From DATEMK01 sp039914625 (GTDB lineage: Bacteria > Bacteroidota > Bacteroidia > AKYH767-A > OLB10), in NCBI GenBank assembly GCA_039914625.1, contig JBDSOU010000077.1:1-7054 (forward strand): a stretch of 7,054 bases of DNA, in the 5' to 3' direction. Position 1 is the first letter of the stretch; each line of letters opens with the position of its first letter. A program made the position numbers and the translations under genes. The notes beneath the pieces were generated by a model. The model saw only the letters and a list, made by a program, of their open reading frames with translations, was not told the origin of the DNA and searched no databases. Positions 6,194 to 7,054 of the stretch are shown here, piece by piece.

Positions 6194-6769
6194 TTACAAA
6201 TAATATCTCATGATGGGCCGTGTTTCAGAATTCCGTGCTGCTTCTTTGAATCCTGCTTTAATAAAAGAAGAAGCGATTCCTGTCCTAACAAAAACATCGG
6301 GTAAATCTTTTTTAAGCTCTTGAGGATATGCTTTTATGCTTTTTACTTTTTGCTTTTTGCAGTAATCAATCACTCCTATTAACATTTGAACAGACACTCC
6401 TTGTCTTCTGAATTTTTTATTGATAAAAAAACACGTGACCGACCAGACAGGCAGCTCGTCTATCCGCTTTAATACTCTTGAATTCTCCAAACGTAAAAAT
6501 TTTTCTCTTGGCGCAACCGCACACCATGCAACAGGTTCATCGTTTATGTAACCAATCACACCAACGGGCTCTCCGCTATTCACAACTTTTTGAATTTCTT
6601 TTTTATTTTTTTCACCTTTCATTTTTTCAAAATCACTACTCTTTAACCGCCAGTTCATACACCAGCAACCCCCACATGCACCACGCTCCCCGAATAATTT
6701 TACAAAATCATTCCAGCGTGATTTGTCAAGAGGATGAGTAATTAATTTTTGAGGATTTTCTTTTGTCAT
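6194..6769 (-). CDS. GNAT family N-acetyltransferase
   Basis: The protein has 191 residues, is cytoplasmic, and is predicted to transfer acetyl from acetyl-CoA to an unknown substrate. The central GNAT core is visible: a beta-strand pair VGVIGYINDEPVAWCAVAPR (69-88), strand beta4 LPVWSVTCFFI (106-116), then motif A with the acetyl-CoA pyrophosphate loop FRRQGVS (120-126) and its helix VQMLIGVIDYCKKQ (127-140). Strand KSIKAYP (143-149) and a C-terminal FIKAGFKEAA (169-178) follow. The N-terminal ACGGCWCMNWR block (31-41) with three closely spaced cysteines is typical of one uncharacterised GNAT subfamily. The start is the first Met after a leader that lacks a Shine-Dalgarno site. It is first in a two-gene unit with the MATE transporter 8 bases downstream. 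Modification followed by export of one compound is plausible but not shown. Confidence 0.9.
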   Translation of the reverse strand: MTKENPQKLITHPLDKSRWNDFVKLFGERGACGGCWCMNWRLKSSDFEKMKGEKNKKEIQKVVNSGEPVGVIGYINDEPVAWCAVAPREKFLRLENSRVLKRIDELPVWSVTCFFINKKFRRQGVSVQMLIGVIDYCKKQKVKSIKAYPQELKKDLPDVFVRTGIASSFIKAGFKEAARNSETRPIMRYYL

Positions 6770-6784
6770 TAATATTGCAATACA

Positions 6785-6819
6785 TAAAGATAAAAATGTT
6801 TTACCTATGTTTCACCCAA
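6785..6819 (-). promoter_or_regulatory. Possible promoter of the GNAT-MATE unit
   Basis: On the minus strand TTG (6817-6819) is followed after 24 bases by TATCTTTA (6785-6792), a one-mismatch fit to TAnnTTTG. The spacing is one base beyond the usual range. The site lies directly after the T tract of the tRNA terminator and 15 bases before the ATG, the only gap where this operon could have a promoter of its own. Confidence 0.35.
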
Positions 6820-6825
6820 AAAATC

Positions 6826-6859
6826 AAAAACCCCGTCCAGATTAATCGGGACAAGGGTT
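6826..6859 (-). terminator. Intrinsic terminator of the tRNA gene
   Basis: On the minus strand AACCCTTGTCC (6849-6859) pairs with GGACGGGGTT (6829-6838), with one bulged T and one T-G pair, around a 10-base loop. The run of five T starts in the stem's last bases (6826-6830), and a second run of six T follows after GA. It begins 15 bases after the tRNA 3' end. Confidence 0.7.
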
Positions 6860-6874
6860 TCAGATTCCTGCCTG

Positions 6875-6948
6875 TGGGCCTACTTGGGCTCGAACCAAGG
6901 ACCAACTGATTATGAGTCAGCTACTCTAACCAACTGAGCTATAGGCCC
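6875..6948 (-). tRNA. tRNA with CAT anticodon, probably tRNA-Ile2 (lysidine type), otherwise elongator tRNA-Met
   Basis: The 74 bases fold into a complete cloverleaf. The acceptor arms GGGCCTA and TAGGCCC pair 7/7, the D stem GCTC/GAGT has one G-U, the anticodon stem GCTGA/TCAGT has one G-U, and the T stem CTTGG/CCAAG is perfect with a TTCGAGC loop. The anticodon loop is CTCATAA, with CAT at 6912-6914. The discriminator base is A and CCA is not encoded (the genome reads CAG), so CCA must be added afterwards. It is not an initiator, because the 1-72 pair is G-C. C4-G69 and C5-G68 are the pairs known in E. coli to mark tRNA-Ile2 for lysidine synthetase TilS, and the acceptor stem matches tRNA-Ile(GAT) of this phylum as I recall it. 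Ile2 is therefore favoured, not proven. Confidence 0.95.
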
Positions 6949-6973
6949 GGAATTGTTTCCTTTTTCGGGATTG

Positions 6974-7005
6974 CGAAATTATATATTTGCAGCCAATTTG
7001 CCAAA
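6974..7005 (-). promoter_or_regulatory. Promoter of the tRNA gene
   Basis: On the minus strand TTTG (7002-7005) is followed after 20 bases by TAATTTCG (6974-6981), close to the Bacteroidota consensus TAnnTTTG. Transcription would start near 6967, about 19 bases before the mature 5' end at 6948, which is normal for a tRNA leader. Confidence 0.5.
6982..6989 (+). promoter_or_regulatory. -7 element for the right-edge gene
   Basis: TATATTTG matches the Bacteroidota -7 consensus exactly. A start near 6996 would leave a leader of about 12 bases before the ATG at 7008. The -33 part is weak: the nearest suitable TTG (6953-6955) is 26 bases upstream. The element directly abuts the -7 element of the tRNA promoter on the other strand. 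Confidence 0.4.
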
Positions 7006-7007
7006 GT

Positions 7008-7054
7008 ATGCAGAAGGAAAATAATATTCGTATCAAAAACATCATTCTTGATCT
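7008..7054 (+). CDS. Start of a probable HAD-family hydrolase, cut by window edge
   Basis: Only 15 full codons are present: MQKENNIRIKNIILD, and the partial next codon CT must be Leu. The pattern IKNIILDL is how many Bacteroidota HAD phosphatases begin, where it leads into motif I (DLGGVL), with the Asp as the catalytic nucleophile. The rest of motif I is beyond the edge, so the family is a recognition from a very short piece. There is no Shine-Dalgarno site; an exact -7 element lies 18 bases upstream. Confidence 0.5.
   Translation, partial: MQKENNIRIKNIILD

Overview
The window looks like a piece of a Bacteroidota chromosome, probably in the Chitinophagales/Sphingobacteriales/Flavobacteriales range. 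It is AT-rich. Several promoters fit the Bacteroidota pattern (TTG near -33, TAnnTTTG near -7), and most starts lack a Shine-Dalgarno site. Some families are typical of the phylum: a DUF4476 protein and a multi-domain secreted protein of the kind exported by the type IX secretion system (T9SS). No transposase, integrase, CRISPR array, phage gene, rRNA or recognisable defence system was seen. I read it as ordinary chromosomal sequence with several poorly characterised secreted proteins, not as a new system.

Layout. Positions 1-1070 (minus) hold the first 356 codons of a large secreted surface protein that continues past the left edge, with a good promoter at 1110-1141. Positions 1237-2565 (minus) encode an exported or membrane-anchored alpha/alpha-toroid protein (squalene-cyclase/prenyltransferase-type repeats) that ends in a clear intrinsic terminator. 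A divergent block on the plus strand follows: a UPF0158 protein (2692-3165), a secreted DUF4476 protein (3391-4083) with an unusually strong Shine-Dalgarno site and a strong terminator, and a small secreted lipocalin-like protein (4242-4757) whose start region suggests a one-base frameshift. Convergent to these, on the minus strand, is a likely two-gene operon: a GNAT acetyltransferase (6194-6769), then a MATE efflux transporter (4782-6185). Upstream of it on the same strand is a tRNA gene with a CAT anticodon (6875-6948) and its own promoter and terminator. At the right edge a plus-strand gene begins (7008 onward), probably a HAD-family hydrolase, whose promoter abuts the tRNA promoter back to back.

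Functional picture. Four of the eight protein genes (surface protein, toroid protein, DUF4476 protein, lipocalin-like protein) appear to be exported or anchored by their N-termini, so the left two thirds is mainly about the cell envelope. The GNAT-MATE pair could act in small-molecule modification and export, but nothing here shows the substrate. No single pathway links all the genes. No stretch longer than 300 bases is without a gene; the longest gap is 3166-3390.
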